This document shows positions 17,797 through 28,771 of a DNA stretch of 64,000 bases, in pieces (the stretch's first letter is position 1; every line of letters starts with the position of its first letter). Source of the DNA: Sphingomonas echinoides ATCC 14820 (GTDB taxonomy: Bacteria > Pseudomonadota > Alphaproteobacteria > Sphingomonadales > Sphingomonadaceae); NCBI RefSeq assembly GCF_000241465.1, contig NZ_JH584235.1:2780529-2844528 (forward strand). The letters are read 5' to 3'. Made by a program: the position numbers and the translations under genes. The notes under the pieces were generated by a model. It was not told where the DNA came from and did no database searches. It saw nothing but the letters and a program-made list of their open reading frames with translations.

Positions 17797-17831
17797 AAGG
17801 GCGGTCTCTGTGAAGGGGCCGCCCTTTTTTG
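17797..17831 (+). terminator. Rho-independent terminator after TonB receptor copy 1
   Basis: AAGGGCGG (17797-17804) pairs with CCGCCCTT (17819-17826), and a run of T follows directly. It separates the two tandem receptors, so each probably has its own promoter. Both upstream regions contain a CTTTACA tract. Confidence 0.85.
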
Positions 17832-18049
17832 TTCAATTGCTACGCGCACGCAACGAAGTTGTTGTTTTTATGTAACAGAGTGAAATGAAAGCGTAACCGA
17901 ACGTGCGCGGCTGGCTTTACAGCGTGCCTTGAGCGCTTCATCCCATGCGCATGTCTCGGGGGGCCGGGCACATGTTCGGTCACGAGATTTGCAAACAACG
18001 CCGCGGTGCGAATGCTTCGTAGATGCGTGCGGTCAGCAAGGGAAATGAC

Positions 18050-21000
18050 GTGATCGGAACAGATTTTATCGCGCGCAAGGCACGGCTGCTGACGGGGGCC
18101 GCATCCACTGCGCTGCTCCTCACCGCAGTTCCCGCGGTTGCGCAGGACCAGCAAGCCGCCGCCGCCCCGGCCGCGACGGCACCCGAGCAAGCGCAGCCCG
18201 ACACGGGTAGCCAGGGCCAGGACATCGTCGTCACCGGCTCGTTGATCCGCAACAGCGCCGCCGCCGGTGCCGCACCGATCAACACGCTGACCGCGCAAGA
18301 CTTTGCCAATCGCGGCCAGAACACCATCGCTGAAGCGCTGCAGACCATTCCTGCCAACGGTGCCGGCACGATGACGCGCGCGTGGAACAGCTTCGGTTTC
18401 GCCACCGGCGCGACAGCGGTTTCGCTCCGCGGCCTCACCACCGGCAACACGCTGACGGTGTTCGACGGTCTGCGCTCCGCAATCTATCCGCTCGGGGATG
18501 ACGGCCAGCGCAGCTTTGTCGATCTCAACACCATTCCGCAGGCGATTGTCGAGAAGGTCGACGTCCTGCAGGACGGCGCTTCGGCAACTTATGGTGCCGA
18601 CGCGGTTGCAGGCGTCGTCAACGTTGTCGTGAAGAAGCAAATTGTTGGACTTCACGCCAACGCGTCGGCTGGCATCTCGCAGCGCGGCGACGGTGGCGAA
18701 ACGCGCGCGGACGTGACCTATGGTTATGGCAAGCTCAGCGAGCAGGGCTTCAACTTCTACGTCAATGCCGAATTCCAGCATGACAACCCGATCTTCGCCC
18801 GCGATCGTGGCTATCCGTGGAACACCAACAATTACAGCGCGATCTGTAAGGCGGGTGGCACCTGCTTGCCCAACGAGACGATCAACGGCATTCAGGGCGA
18901 TGGCACCTTTGGCGGCCTGGGTGCGACGCGCGTACCGGTCGTGCGGCCTTATCTGAACGGCAGCGCCGTTCCCGGCTCGCAATTCCAGTTGCTCAATCCG
19001 GCGGCTGGTTGCCGCGACCTGACCGCGATCACCTTGACGGCGGCACAGCAGGCGCAGGCTGCAGCGGCAGGCACGCCGACCGGTTCGCTGGTCTGCTCGC
19101 AGGACAACGTCAAAGATTATCTGATGGAAATCCCGGAGGAGCAGCGCTTCGGGGCGACCGCGCATCTGACCGTCAATGTCGGCAGCCAGGCGCAGGCCTA
19201 TTTGATGGGCAATTTCTACGAAACGCAGACCAACAGCAGCATCTCGCCGCTGAACTTCGCGGGCCAGACTGCGGCGGGCGGCACGCAATTCACGCTCAGC
19301 CCGGTTCTCCTGCCGGTCTATGTCTGCCCGCGCGGCACGACCGTCGCCTGCACCGCGGCCAATGGCACGCTCAATCCGAACAATCCGTTCGCATCGCTGG
19401 GCCAGCAGGCGCGGGTGAACTATCGCTACGATCAGCCGCGTATCTCGCTGACCGATGCCAAGACCTATCGCTTCGCAGGCGGGATCCAGGGCACGTTCGG
19501 CCAAGGCTGGCACTATAATGCGGATGCGACCTATTCCGAAGTCGATCTGAAGGTCACCAACAAGAACTATCTCAACGCGCAGCGTCTGATCAACGTGATC
19601 AACGATGGCTCGTTCAACTTCGTCGATCCGTCCTCAACACGCAGGCGATGCGCGACTATATCGCGCCGACCAACAACAACTTGTCGACCTCGAAGCTGTG
19701 GCAAGTCCAGGGCACGCTGTCCAAGGCGTTCTTCACGCTCCCGGGCGGCGATCTGACGACGGCGGTTGGCGTTGCCTACCGTCACGAATCGGTCAACAAT
19801 CCGAGCGCGAACGCCCCGAATGAGGTCAACCCCGCCGACCGCTATTACAGCATCAACTCGGTGAGCACGGCGGGTAGCCGCAACGTGAAATCGGCCTTCT
19901 TCGAAATCGAAGCGCCGGTGTTCAAGATGCTCACGCTTACCGGTGCCGGTCGCTATGACGATTATTCGTCGGGCCAAAGCAACTTCTCGCCGAAGGTCAC
20001 CGCGATCTTCAAGCCGATCGAGCAGCTGAAGATCCGCGGGACGTGGTCGCGTGGCTTCCGCATCCCGAGCTTCCAGGAAGCCTATGGCCAGCCGACGACC
20101 GGTTATGTCACGGCGACGGTTTCGCCGACCCAGGCCGGCGGTGCGGCCTATATCGCGGCGCACGGGGGCGACACCTATGCAACGCAGGCGTACACCTACG
20201 GTCTGACGTCGGCGGGCAATCCCAATTTGAAGCCCGAAAAGTCGACGAGCATTACCGGGGGCATCGTCTTCGAGCCGACCCGTCGTCTCAGCTTCACGCT
20301 CGATTACTACCACATCAAGATCAAGGGCCTGATCGGGGCACCGGATTATTCGGGTGTGGCTGCGGCCTATTATGCCAATAACGGCGTGGTCAATGTTCCC
20401 GGCATCACCGTGAAGCCGGGCGTGGCGGATCCGAACTTCCCGACCGCGCTGCCGCAGCTGGGCTTCATCCAGTACAGCTTCATCAACACGACTTCGGAAA
20501 CGACGTCGGGGCTCGACATGTCGGGTACGGCACGGATCCCGCTGGGCCATGGCATCAACCTCACCAGCCGCGTCGATGCGACGTATCTGATCAATCTCGA
20601 GCAGGTCCAGCCGAACGGTACGATCCAGCGCTTCGACGGATCGCTCAGCCCGTGCAACATCACGTCGTGCTCGGGTGCACCGAAGTGGCGTGGCAGCTGG
20701 CAGAACACGCTCGACTTCAACGGCAAGGGTACGTTGAGCGCGACGGCCTATTACACCAGCGGCTATGACATGGCGTCGGTCGATTACGGCGGCGTTCCGG
20801 GCGATTGCGCCAACAATGGCGGTGTATCGGTCTACACCTACTCGGACGGCTCGCCGTACAAGTGCCGCGCGCGCCGCTTCATCGATGTGGACATGAGCGC
20901 GAGCGTCAAGGTGGGCAGCCGCTTCACCTTCTACGCAAACGTCCTCAACGTGTTCGACGTGAAGCCTGACTTCAACCCGGGCCAGACCTATGACACGGGC

Positions 21001-21078
21001 TTCGGCTATAACGTGGCATGGGAAAGCCAGGGCTTTATCGGCCGCTTCGTCCGCTTCGGCGCCAAGGTCGACTGGTAA
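18050..21078 (+). pseudogene. TonB-dependent receptor (tandem copy 2), frameshifted at about 19632
   Basis: Two frames together encode one receptor. The first runs from a signal peptide (ARLLTGAASTALLLTAVPAVAQ, cleavage after AVAQ) through DIVVTGS and QDGASATYGADAVAGVVNV to FNFVDPS. The second continues with LNTQAMRDYIAP and ends in VRFGAKVDW. At 19631-19634 one base is missing: copy 1 reads VNPSLNSQAVRD at the equivalent point, and adding one base after 19632 restores FVDPSLNTQAMRD. The span would then be 1010 codons including the stop, matching copy 1. The GTG at 18050 has a good AAGGGA site 6 bases upstream; an ATG at 18023 has none. This is either a recent inactivation, a phase-variation event, or a sequencing error. 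Confidence 0.85.
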
Positions 21079-21101
21079 GCCAACCGCATCATAGCAACGC
21101 G

Positions 21102-21136
21102 AAGGGGCGGTTCCTGCAAGGGAACCGCCCCTTTTC
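21102..21136. terminator. Bidirectional terminator between TonB receptor copy 2 and clpB
   Basis: A 13-bp stem (21102-21114 with 21121-21133) is flanked by A-rich sequence on the left and T-rich sequence on the right. It can therefore stop transcription from both convergent genes. The clpB stop lies only four bases to the right. Confidence 0.85.
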
Positions 21137-21139
21137 GTA

Positions 21140-23719
21140 TCAGTCGACGGTCAGCTCCAGTTTCCCGTCGCCTTCGTCGACCCGCACCGTTGCGCCATCC
21201 TTCACGCTGCCGCGCAGGATCAGGTCGGCGAGCGGGTCCTGCAAATAGCGCTGCACCGCGCGCTTCAGGGGGCGCGCGCCGTACACCGGATCATAGCCAA
21301 CGCGGCCCAACCACGCCCGCGCGGCATCGGTCAGCTCCAGCGTCACCTTGCGTTCGCCGAGCAGCGTCGCGATGCGTTGCACCTGGATATCGACGATCGG
21401 CGCCATCTCCGCCTGGCCCAGCCGGTGGAACAGCACGATCTCGTCCAAGCGGTTGAGGAATTCGGGGCGGAAATGCCCGCGCACGATTTCCATCACTTGC
21501 GGCTCGACGCTCGCGACATCCTCGCCTTCGCCGAGCGTCGTCAGCACCTGGCTGCCGAGGTTGGAGGTCAGCACGATGATCGTGTTGGTGAAGTCGACCG
21601 TGCGGCCCTGGCCGTCGGTCAGCCGCCCATCGTCGAGCACTTGCAACAGGATGTTGAACACATCGCCATGCGCCTTCTCGACCTCGTCGAACAACACCAC
21701 CTGATAGGGCCGCCGCCGCACCGCCTCGGTCAGCACGCCGCCTTCCTCATAGCCGACATAGCCGGGAGGCGCGCCGATCAGCCGCGCGACCGCGTGCTTT
21801 TCCATGAACTCGCTCATGTCGATGCGCACCATTGCGGTGGGATCATCGAACAGGAATTCGGCGAGCGCCTTGGTCAGCTCGGTCTTGCCGACGCCCGTCG
21901 GCCCGAGGAACAGGAACGAACCCAGCGGCCGGTTCGGGTCCTGCAACCCCGCACGCGCGCGGCGCACCGCGGTCGACACCGCACGGATCGCATTTTGCTG
22001 GCCGATCACGCGCTTGCCGATCGTCGCTTCCATCTGCAGCAATTTGTCGCGCTCGCCTTCCAGCATCCGCTCGACCGGAATCCCGGTCCAGCGTGCGACC
22101 ACCCCGGCAATGTCCTCGCCGGTCACTTCCTCGCGCAGCATTGCGCCCTTGGTCGCGCCCGCCGCCGCATCCAATTGCCGCTGCAATTCGGGGATGCGCC
22201 CGTAGGACAGCTCGCCCGCCTTGGCAAGGTCGCCCGCACGCTGCGCCTGTTCCAGTTCGAGCCGCGCGGCGTCGATCTGTTCCTTCAGCTTGGCCTCGGC
22301 CGAGATCTTGTCCTTCTCACCCTGCCAGCGCGTGGTCAGCTCGGAGGATTGCTGTTCGAGATTGGCCAACTCGCCGTCGAGCTTCACCAGCCGGTCGCGC
22401 GAGGCTTCGTCGCTCTCGCGCTTCAACGCTTCGCGCTCGATCTTCAATTGGATGATCCGCCGGTCGAGGATTTCGATCTCCTCGGGCTTGCTCTCCACCT
22501 CCATGCGGATGCGGCTGGCGGCCTCGTCCATCAAATCGATCGCCTTGTCGGGCAAAAACCGATCGGTGATGTAGCGGTTGGAGAGCGTCGCTGCTGCCAC
22601 GATCGCAGCATCGGTGATGCGCACGCCGTGGTGCAGCTCGTATTTTTCCTTGAGGCCGCGCAGGATCGAGATCGTGTCGGGCACGGTCGGCTCGCCGACG
22701 AACACCGGCTGGAAACGGCGCTGGAGTGCTGCATCCTTCTCGACATATTTGCGATATTCATCGAGCGTGGTCGCACCGACGCAGTGCAACTCGCCGCGCG
22801 CGAGCGCGGGTTTCAGCAAATTGCCCGCATCCATCGCGCCTTCGGATTTGCCCGCGCCGATCAATTGATGCATCTCGTCGATGAACAAAACGATGTCGCC
22901 CTCGGCGGCTTTCACTTCGTCGAGCACGCCCTTGAGGCGTTCCTCAAACTCGCCGCGATATTTGGCGCCGGCGATCAGCGACCCCATGTCGAGCGACATC
23001 AGGCGACGGTCCTTCAGCGTGTCGGGCACGTCGCCATTGGCGATGCGCAGGGCAAGGCCCTCGGCGATCGCGGTCTTGCCCACGCCGGGTTCGCCGATCA
23101 GCACGGGGTTGTTTTTGGTGCGGCGCGCCAGAATCTGGATCGTGCGGCGGATTTCCTCGTCGCGGCCGATCACGGGGTCGAGCTTGCCGTCGCGCGCCGC
23201 CTGGGTCAGGTCGCGCGCGAATTTCTTGAGCGCATCGAACTTGTCCTCGGCCCCCGCGCTATCGGCGACACGGCCGTTGCGCACCTTTTCGATCGCAGCG
23301 TTCAGCGCCTCGGGCGTCACGCCCGCGGTCTTCAGCGCCTTGCCCGCCACGGTGTTGAGCGACAGCGCCAGCGCGACCAGCAGCCGCTCGACCGTGACGA
23401 AGCTGTCGCCCGATTTGGTCGCGATCTGCTCGGCCTGGTCGAGCACGCGCACCGCATCATTGTCGAGCCCCGGGGTCGCTTGTGCGTCGCTGCCCGACAC
23501 GGCAGGGATTTTGGAGAGCGCGAGGTCGGTCTCGGTCATTGCGCGCCTGGCGTCACCACCGGCTGCCAAAATCAGGCCCGAAGCCATGCCTTGCTCATCC
23601 TCGAGCAGCGCCTTCAGAATATGTTCGGGCGCGATGCGTTGATGGCTCATCCGGATCGCGACGGTTTGCGCGGATTGCAGAAAGCCTTTCGCGCGGTCGG
23701 TGAATTTTTCGATGTTCAT
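21140..23719 (-). CDS. clpB: ATP-dependent disaggregase ClpB
   Basis: This 859-residue Hsp100 chaperone rescues aggregated proteins together with DnaK. An N-terminal Clp repeat domain ([18 protein letters not shown]) is followed by AAA domain 1 (Walker [16 protein letters not shown], ~residue 205). The middle coiled coil (~400-520) precedes AAA domain 2 ([17 protein letters not shown], ~600) and the small C-terminal domain. The ATG at 23719 is preceded by AGGAGGG and yields the conserved N terminus, so the longer frame to 23773 is not used. A heat-shock-like promoter lies just upstream. Confidence 0.97.
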   Translation of the reverse strand: MNIEKFTDRAKGFLQSAQTVAIRMSHQRIAPEHILKALLEDEQGMASGLILAAGGDARRAMTETDLALSKIPAVSGSDAQATPGLDNDAVRVLDQAEQIATKSGDSFVTVERLLVALALSLNTVAGKALKTAGVTPEALNAAIEKVRNGRVADSAGAEDKFDALKKFARDLTQAARDGKLDPVIGRDEEIRRTIQILARRTKNNPVLIGEPGVGKTAIAEGLALRIANGDVPDTLKDRRLMSLDMGSLIAGAKYRGEFEERLKGVLDEVKAAEGDIVLFIDEMHQLIGAGKSEGAMDAGNLLKPALARGELHCVGATTLDEYRKYVEKDAALQRRFQPVFVGEPTVPDTISILRGLKEKYELHHGVRITDAAIVAAATLSNRYITDRFLPDKAIDLMDEAASRIRMEVESKPEEIEILDRRIIQLKIEREALKRESDEASRDRLVKLDGELANLEQQSSELTTRWQGEKDKISAEAKLKEQIDAARLELEQAQRAGDLAKAGELSYGRIPELQRQLDAAAGATKGAMLREEVTGEDIAGVVARWTGIPVERMLEGERDKLLQMEATIGKRVIGQQNAIRAVSTAVRRARAGLQDPNRPLGSFLFLGPTGVGKTELTKALAEFLFDDPTAMVRIDMSEFMEKHAVARLIGAPPGYVGYEEGGVLTEAVRRRPYQVVLFDEVEKAHGDVFNILLQVLDDGRLTDGQGRTVDFTNTIIVLTSNLGSQVLTTLGEGEDVASVEPQVMEIVRGHFRPEFLNRLDEIVLFHRLGQAEMAPIVDIQVQRIATLLGERKVTLELTDAARAWLGRVGYDPVYGARPLKRAVQRYLQDPLADLILRGSVKDGATVRVDEGDGKLELTVD

Positions 23720-23746
23720 TGGGAAGTGTCCCTCCTTCTTCCGGCC

Positions 23747-23779
23747 CGATGTAGTGTTGCACTTATGCAACACAAGAGC
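23747..23779 (-). promoter_or_regulatory. Heat-shock-like promoter with a 20-bp palindrome, upstream of clpB
   Basis: On the minus strand a CTTGTG box is followed after 16 bases by CTACAT, which fits an RpoH (sigma-32) -35/-10 pair of the alphaproteobacterial CTTG type. The palindrome GTGTTGCA-N4-TGCAACAC (23754-23773) occupies almost exactly the space between the boxes. It is not the CIRCE sequence. It may bind a repressor or form a hairpin in the leader. Confidence 0.5.
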
Positions 23780-23934
23780 GACTCGCGCAGGATTCTCTAT
23801 GGGACGATCTACCAGCAGAAATCGTCATCCGCTTGACGCGGGATTTACGTATTTCCGCAACGCAGCATGGCTAGGTCCGGCACTGGGCGCGGGGAGTAGT
23901 GCCTGCAAAAAAAACACTTTTCAGGGGATCGACC

Positions 23935-26244
23935 ATGCGTCGTTTTACGCTTTGCCTCCTCGCGGGTGCCGCCCTGGCGTGGCCGCTCGCTGCCTCCGCC
24001 CGAGACACGTCTGCCGTTCCGACACCCGATGCCCCGGTCCCGGAGGCACCTCCCGTCACCGATGACGCGGGCGGCGACATCATCATCGTCGGCAAGGGCC
24101 AGACGCGCCAGGTGCAGCAGCTCAACCAGGCCGACATTGCGATCCTCGCCGCCGGCACCAGCCCGCTGAAAGCAATCGCCAAGCTCCCCAACGTCAACTT
24201 CCAGTCGGCCGATGCCTTCGGTGCCTATGAATGGTCCGAGCGTGTTTCGATCCGCAGCTTCAACCAGAACCAGATCGGCTTCACACTCGACGGCATTCCG
24301 CTCGGCGACGGGTCGTATGGCAATACCAACGGCCTGCACATCAGCCGCGCGATTTCGCCCGAAAACGTTGGCCGTACCGAAGTGTCGCAGGGGTCGGGCT
24401 CGATCGGCACCCAAGCCACCAACAATCTCGGCGGCACTGTCGAATTTTTCTCGAGCGACCCCAAGCCGACCTTCGGGCTGACGCTCAACGGCACTTATGG
24501 CAGCGCCAACACGGTGCGCGCCTTCGGTCGCCTCGACACCGGCGTGCTCGGCGAGAACGGGCCGAGCGCGTATGTCTCCTACGGCTTCCTCGATACCGAC
24601 AAATGGAAGGGCTATGGCGTCCAGCGCCAGAACCAGGTCAACGCCAAGTTCATCGCCCCCGTCGGCCCGGTGCGCTTGGTCGGCACCTTCGATTTCTCCG
24701 ATCGCCGCGAGAATGATTTTCAGGATCTGTCGCTCGACATGATCAAGCGCCTCGGCCTGCGCAACGACAATATCTCCAACAACTTCCCGCTGGCGGTGCT
24801 GATCGCGGATACCGGCGCGAACAGCGGCTACACCGGTGCCCCCAAACTCAATCCGGCGGCGGGCACGGTTACACCCGCCCCTTATGCCAATGCCGACGAT
24901 GTCTATTATGACGCTGCGGGCCTGCGACAGGATTATCTCGCCTCGCTTGGCGTCGAGACCGCCAAGGGCGCGACCGTCCACGGCGAATTGAAGGCCTATT
25001 ACCATGCGAACCACGGCCAGGGCATCTGGTTCACGCCGTATGTCCCCTCGCCGTCGGGCGTGCCGATTTCGGTGCGGACCACCGAATATGACATTCACCG
25101 CAAGGGTGTGTTCGGCTCGCTGGGCACCAAGCTCGCCTTTAACGATTTCACCGTCGGCGGCTGGTATGAAGTCAACGATTTCCGCCAAGCCCGGCGCTAT
25201 TACGGGCTCGACAGTCGCACCACGCCGACACGCGATGCCCTGCACTTCCAGTATCTTCCGTTCGCGACTCAGTGGTACAACACCTATCAGACCGACACCG
25301 TGCAATATTATGTGCAGGACAAGATCGCGCTCGGCGATCTGACGGTCGATCTTGGCTGGAAGGGCTTTTCGGTCACCAACAAGGCCACGCCGATCGTGTC
25401 GGGCGGCCTTGCCTCGGGCCGGATCCAGGTGAAGGATTTCTTCCAGCCGCACGCAGGGCTCAACTACAAGCTGGGCAATCAGGTCGAATTGTTCGGCGAT
25501 TTCACCGAAGTGACGCGCGCGTTCGTCGCAGCGGCAACGAGCGGACCGTTCGCTACCACGCAGGCCGGGTTTAATGCGCTGCTGACGACCAACAAGCTGA
25601 AGCCTGAAACATCTGACACCTATGAAGTCGGCGCGCGCTATCATCATAGCGGCATAAACGCCTCGGTCGCTGGCTATTATATCGATTTCCAGAACCGCAC
25701 GCTGGCGCAGACGGTCGGTGCCGGGATCGTCGGCAACCCGCCGATCCTGTCCAACGTCGGTTCGGTGCGCGCCTACGGCATCGAGACCGCGCTGGAAGCC
25801 AAGATCGGCTACGGCTTCGGCGTCTACGCTTCGTACAGCTACAACGACTCGACCTATCGCGACAACGTAACGGTCGGCGGCGTGGTGCAGAACATCCGGG
25901 GCAAGCAAACCGTCGACACGCCCAAGCATCTTGCCAAGGCCGAGCTGACCTATGACAAGGGCATGTTCTTCGGTCGCGTCGGCGCGGATTATATGAGCCG
26001 ACGTTACTTCACCTATACCAACGACCAGTCGGTGCCCGACCGTGTCCTGGTCGACGCAACGATCGGTGCCCGCGTCACGATCGGCGACCGCAAGTTCGAA
26101 ATCCAGGGCAACGCGACCAATCTGTTCGACAAGAAATATATCTCGACGATCGGATCGAACGGTTTTGGCTATTCGGGCGACAACCAGACGCTGCTGGCGG
26201 GCGCGCCCGCCCAGTATTTCGTGACGATCAAGGCGGGGTTCTAA
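23935..26244 (+). CDS. TonB-dependent receptor upstream of the acylase
   Basis: This 769-residue receptor has a signal peptide (MRRFTLCLLAGAALAWPLAA, cleavage near ASA-RD) and a TonB-box-like DIIIVGKG. The plug contains ERVSIRSFNQNQIGFTLDGI and SQGSGSIGTQATNNLGGTV. The barrel terminates in FVTIKAGF. AGGGG precedes the ATG at 23935; a longer start at 23899 lacks support. It is followed 87 bp later, same strand, by an Ntn-hydrolase acylase, so import and hydrolysis of an acylated ligand is plausible. It is not a close paralogue of the two tandem receptors. Confidence 0.92.
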   Translation: MRRFTLCLLAGAALAWPLAASARDTSAVPTPDAPVPEAPPVTDDAGGDIIIVGKGQTRQVQQLNQADIAILAAGTSPLKAIAKLPNVNFQSADAFGAYEWSERVSIRSFNQNQIGFTLDGIPLGDGSYGNTNGLHISRAISPENVGRTEVSQGSGSIGTQATNNLGGTVEFFSSDPKPTFGLTLNGTYGSANTVRAFGRLDTGVLGENGPSAYVSYGFLDTDKWKGYGVQRQNQVNAKFIAPVGPVRLVGTFDFSDRRENDFQDLSLDMIKRLGLRNDNISNNFPLAVLIADTGANSGYTGAPKLNPAAGTVTPAPYANADDVYYDAAGLRQDYLASLGVETAKGATVHGELKAYYHANHGQGIWFTPYVPSPSGVPISVRTTEYDIHRKGVFGSLGTKLAFNDFTVGGWYEVNDFRQARRYYGLDSRTTPTRDALHFQYLPFATQWYNTYQTDTVQYYVQDKIALGDLTVDLGWKGFSVTNKATPIVSGGLASGRIQVKDFFQPHAGLNYKLGNQVELFGDFTEVTRAFVAAATSGPFATTQAGFNALLTTNKLKPETSDTYEVGARYHHSGINASVAGYYIDFQNRTLAQTVGAGIVGNPPILSNVGSVRAYGIETALEAKIGYGFGVYASYSYNDSTYRDNVTVGGVVQNIRGKQTVDTPKHLAKAELTYDKGMFFGRVGADYMSRRYFTYTNDQSVPDRVLVDATIGARVTIGDRKFEIQGNATNLFDKKYISTIGSNGFGYSGDNQTLLAGAPAQYFVTIKAGF

Positions 26245-26331
26245 GCCAAGCCCGCCGGGGTGTGATTATCCCCTCGTCGTACCGCCGCCGCCCCGCTACA
26301 CCCTGACGCAAACGATAAAAGGTCAGGGTGG

Positions 26332-28473
26332 ATGCGGGGATTGCGGCGGGCGGCGGTCGGCTTGGGCGTGTTGCTATTGGGGCTCGGCCTCGCTCTTGCG
26401 GTGTGGGAGCCGCTGGTCGCGATCCGTGTAACGCCACCGCCCGCCCATCATTACGATAGCGTCATCGCCCGCGATCGCTTCGGCGTGCCGCATATCTTCG
26501 GCAAGACCGATCCCGATGTCGCGTACGGCGTGGCCTATGCCCATGCCGAAGATGATTTCGCGACGCTGCAGGAAGCGGTGGCGATGGCGCGCGGGCGGCT
26601 CGGTGCGCTGCAGGGCGCGGACGGGGCCAAGGTCGATTACACCTTGCGCCTGCTCGGCGCGCGCGAGACCGCACAGCGCGATTATGCGAAGCAGCCGGCC
26701 GATGTACGCGCCTTGCTCGATGCCTATGCCAGCGGGCTCAACGCTTATGCGCGGCGGCATCCGGGCGAGATCCGCCTCGCGCGGCTGTTCCCGGCCAATG
26801 GCGAGGACATTGCGACCGGCTTCGTGCTGCGCACCCCGTTCTTCTTCGGGCTCGACCAGACGCTCGGCGCATTGTCGGGCGACACCGCCTTGCCGCGGGA
26901 AAGCGCCGGGTCCGTGCCCGACAGCCCCGATCCGGCGGCGTTACCGGCGACGGGTGAAGCCATGCCCAACGGCTCGAACGCCTTTGTTGTCGGCCCGAAG
27001 CGTTCGGCCGATGGCTTCACCCGCGTCATCGCCAATTCGCATCAGCCGTGGAGCGGCCCGGTCGCCTGGTATGAACTGAGCGTGCAATCGGGCAGCGGCT
27101 GGCATTTTTCCGGCGCGACCTTTCCCGGCGTGCCCTTCCCGGTGCTCGGCCATAACGAACATCTCGGCTGGACCAACACCGTCAACCGCCCCGATCTGAC
27201 CGACGTCTATAAATTGACGCTCGATGCCGATCGCACCCACTATCGCTTCGATGGTGCGTGGCGTCCGCTGCAGGCGCAGCGCGTGTGGCTGAAGGTGCGC
27301 TTCGGCCCGTTCGTGCTGCCGATCCCCAAAATGGCGTATCGCGCGGTGCAGGGGCCGGTGATCGTCAACAAAAGCGGCGCCTATGCGATCCGTTATGCCG
27401 GGGCCGACCAGCTCCGCATGATCGAGGAATATTACCGCCTCACCCGCGCGCGTGACTTTGCCGAATGGCAGAAGGCGCTGGCGATCCAGGGCGTGCCCGC
27501 GACCAATTTCCTCTATGGCGACGCGCACGGCAACATCGCTTATTTCTACAATGCCAGCTTCCCCAACCGCAAACCGGGGTTCGATTACCGTCACGTTCTG
27601 CCCGGCGACACCTCGCGCGATTTCGCCCCCGGTACGGTGCCGTTCGCGCAAGTGCCGCGCAACGTGAACCCCGCCTCGGGCTTTCTCGTCAACGCCAACA
27701 ACACCCCGTTCCAGGCGGCGGGGGCGGGGTCCGAGCTCAATCCCGCCGCCTATTCACCGCTGCTCGGCATCGAGACCGACACCACCAATCGCGGCACCCG
27801 CGCGGTGGAACTGATGGGCGCGCACCCCTCGATCAGCGCGGAGGATCTGCGGCGCATCAAATATGATACCGGCATCAGCCGCTTGAGCTGGGCGGCGCGC
27901 TGGTATGGCGACATCGCCCGCGTCGATCCGCACGGCGATGCGCAACTGGTGCAGGCACAAGCGCTGCTCCAGCGGTGGAACTGGGATTTCGATGGCCATC
28001 ATAGCGGGCAGGCGCTCGCCGCGATCCTGCTGCGCACCGGGCAGAAATGGCATTATCCGCGTCGCCCCGAGCTCGACCCGCGCGATGCGCTGGCCAAGGC
28101 GGCGGGGTATCTGCAACGGCATTTCGGCACGCTCGATCCGCCGCTCGGCACCGTGTTGCGCTTGCGGCATGGCGCGGTGGACTTGCCGCTCGACGGTGGC
28201 CCCGACGTGCTGCGCGCCGCCTCGACCTGGGATGAAGCCGATGACGGGCGACTGGTGGTGAAGCATGGCGACAGCTTCATCATGTTCATGACCTGGGACA
28301 AAGCGGGGCGCGTCAGCTCGGACTCGGTGCAGCCTTATGGTGCGGCGACGACTCGGCCGCAATCACCGCATTATGCCGACCAGGCCCTGCTGTTCGTCGC
28401 GCACAAGACCAAGCCGGTATTGTTCTGGCGCGAGGACCTCCGCAAGAAGATCGAGCGCGTCTATCGCCCGTGA
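26332..28473 (+). CDS. Penicillin-acylase family Ntn-hydrolase
   Basis: This 713-residue precursor has an N-terminal hydrophobic anchor or signal (residues ~9-30). The alpha chain, containing RDRFGVPHIFGKTDPDVAYG, should be separated from the beta chain by autocleavage before Ser215 in MPNGSNAFVVG. That serine becomes the N-terminal nucleophile. The family cleaves amide bonds of penicillins, cephalosporins or N-acyl-homoserine lactones; the motif alone does not choose among them. It follows a TonB receptor by 87 bp with no terminator between them. Periplasmic location is expected. The next gene is separated by a repeat element. Confidence 0.88.
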   Translation: MRGLRRAAVGLGVLLLGLGLALAVWEPLVAIRVTPPPAHHYDSVIARDRFGVPHIFGKTDPDVAYGVAYAHAEDDFATLQEAVAMARGRLGALQGADGAKVDYTLRLLGARETAQRDYAKQPADVRALLDAYASGLNAYARRHPGEIRLARLFPANGEDIATGFVLRTPFFFGLDQTLGALSGDTALPRESAGSVPDSPDPAALPATGEAMPNGSNAFVVGPKRSADGFTRVIANSHQPWSGPVAWYELSVQSGSGWHFSGATFPGVPFPVLGHNEHLGWTNTVNRPDLTDVYKLTLDADRTHYRFDGAWRPLQAQRVWLKVRFGPFVLPIPKMAYRAVQGPVIVNKSGAYAIRYAGADQLRMIEEYYRLTRARDFAEWQKALAIQGVPATNFLYGDAHGNIAYFYNASFPNRKPGFDYRHVLPGDTSRDFAPGTVPFAQVPRNVNPASGFLVNANNTPFQAAGAGSELNPAAYSPLLGIETDTTNRGTRAVELMGAHPSISAEDLRRIKYDTGISRLSWAARWYGDIARVDPHGDAQLVQAQALLQRWNWDFDGHHSGQALAAILLRTGQKWHYPRRPELDPRDALAKAAGYLQRHFGTLDPPLGTVLRLRHGAVDLPLDGGPDVLRAASTWDEADDGRLVVKHGDSFIMFMTWDKAGRVSSDSVQPYGAATTRPQSPHYADQALLFVAHKTKPVLFWREDLRKKIERVYRP

Positions 28474-28528
28474 TCGCTGCCTCGCTCCCCAGGTCGACAG
28501 GAGAGAGTGCTGCCAGCCCCACGCCCCT

Positions 28529-28635
28529 CCCCTCCCTGAAAGGGAGGGGACTGAGGGGTGGGTCGGCCCGTGGTCGAACGTGACCTCCGCCATTGGCCGA
28601 CCCACCCCCGACCCCTCCCTTGCAGGGAGGGGAGG
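28529..28635. repeat. Bipartite extragenic palindrome, copy 1
   Basis: Two CCCCTCCCT/AGGGAGGGG hairpins (28529-28549 and 28612-28632) flank an inner inverted repeat, GTGGGTCGGCC (28558-28568) with GGCCGACCCAC (28595-28605). The whole element is nearly repeated at 33342-33450. It lies between the acylase and the M16 protease genes and contains no gene. Confidence 0.85.
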
Positions 28636-28771
28636 AAGAAGCGCCTCAACGCGCGCCAGCAAGCACGCCCCACCGCCACCCCCTCAACGCAGCGATTGCT
28701 ACGGCCAGAACAGTGCGATAGCCTGCTGACACAGTCCTATATTCACACACCATTTCCCAGGGGATCCATCG

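Noticed and set aside
19600..19660. Programmed frameshifting in TonB receptor copy 2
   Set aside because: No slippery heptamer or following structure is seen, and comparison with copy 1 is explained by a single missing base.
21377..23836. A very long open frame opposite clpB, and similar long antisense frames opposite the halogenase, TonB receptors and M16 gene
   Set aside because: GC-rich codon use on one strand leaves the opposite strand free of stops; none has a start signal or recognisable protein family.
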